Assembly: GCA_027071965.1 (NCBI GenBank)
Contig: JALSYJ010000030.1
Location: 1 to 5,511 of the forward strand
Length of the DNA stretch: 5,511 nt
DNA from: Robiginitomaculum sp.
Lineage (GTDB): Bacteria; Pseudomonadota; Alphaproteobacteria; Caulobacterales; Maricaulaceae
Direction: 5' to 3'
The notes beneath the pieces are model-generated. The model did not search any database and was not told where the DNA came from. It was given only the letters and a program-made list of their open reading frames with translations. This document shows positions 5,400 to 5,511 of this stretch, piece after piece; positions within the stretch are counted from its first letter, which is position 1; each line of letters opens with the position of its first letter. The position numbers and the translations under genes were made by a program.

Positions 5400-5511
5400 A
5401 TGAGTATTTTAAGTAAGACATATTTTCACAATGAAGCCGATGCTTTCGCGCATTTAGAGTCCATTATTTGGGCTGATGGTGTCACCTGTCCGCATTGCGG
5501 TAACTGTGGCA
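5400..5511 (+). CDS. IS1595-family transposase, N-terminal fragment cut by the window end
   Basis: Only 37 codons are present. The start MSILSKTYFHNEADAFAHLE and the following IIWADGVTCPHCG match what I recall of the conserved N-terminus of IS1595-family transposases, MSxLSxPYFHxEAAAFxxxE then LWPxGPVCPHCG. CPHC (Cys30, Cys33) is the first half of the N-terminal zinc ribbon that precedes the catalytic domain in this family; Cys36 is an extra nearby cysteine. The catalytic DDE-type domain lies beyond the window, so activity cannot be judged. The ATG at 5400 is chosen because it gives the family's usual first residues. There is no Shine-Dalgarno before it, and the promoter at 5364-5392 would start transcription at or next to this ATG. 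The family call rests on a short stretch but a distinctive one. Confidence 0.87.
   Translation, partial: MSILSKTYFHNEADAFAHLESIIWADGVTCPHCGNCG

Larger units (their letters stand above)
5281..5511 (+). mobile_element. Left end of an IS1595-family insertion sequence, truncated at the window edge
   Basis: The element is recognised from the start of its transposase at 5400. Upstream are a repeat array and a near-consensus promoter, a layout expected at the left end of an IS. The left boundary is approximate: I place it where the repeat-rich sequence begins, 19 bases after the ftsA stop. IS1595-family elements have terminal inverted repeats and usually make 8-bp target duplications; neither can be confirmed without the right end. 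The element points the same way as the dcw genes, between ftsA and the expected position of ftsZ. Confidence 0.75.

Overview
The window is the downstream half of an alphaproteobacterial division and cell-wall (dcw) cluster. All genes are on the + strand. The order is murC (5' end missing), murB, ddl, ftsQ, ftsA, followed by the left end of an IS1595-family insertion sequence cut off by the window end. An alphaproteobacterium is suggested by murB lying between murC and ddl, by the type-II MurB, by the alphaproteobacterial style of MurC and FtsA, and by the scarcity of GANTC sites (six by hand count), as expected of a genome methylated by CcrM. I cannot name a genus.

Layout. Bases 2-1210 encode most of MurC (UDP-MurNAc:L-alanine ligase). 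Bases 1207-2118 encode MurB (UDP-MurNAc dehydrogenase). Bases 2115-3068 encode Ddl (D-Ala:D-Ala ligase). Bases 3007-3936 encode FtsQ, a bitopic divisome protein. Bases 3933-5261 encode FtsA, the actin-like membrane tether of FtsZ. Every junction overlaps: 4 bp at murC/murB, murB/ddl and ftsQ/ftsA, and 62 bp at ddl/ftsQ. The five genes therefore look like one translationally coupled transcript. MurB and MurC make UDP-MurNAc and load its first amino acid, Ddl makes the terminal dipeptide of the stem, and FtsQ and FtsA direct wall synthesis to the septum. All five proteins keep their key residues and look functional.

The accessory part lies after the ftsA stop, where ftsZ is expected. Bases 5262-5399 hold a four-copy direct repeat with a strict 13-bp period (core AGGGYCA) and then a near-consensus sigma-70 promoter (TTGACA, 17 bp, TAATAT). 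The predicted transcription start is the A of the transposase ATG at 5400, so the transposase mRNA may be leaderless. The first 37 residues of the transposase are present, with the start of its N-terminal zinc ribbon. The ftsZ gene is not in the window. Either the element separates it from ftsA, or the assembly breaks or is mis-joined at a multicopy IS. No wholly new system is visible; the ftsA/IS junction is the part most worth following up.
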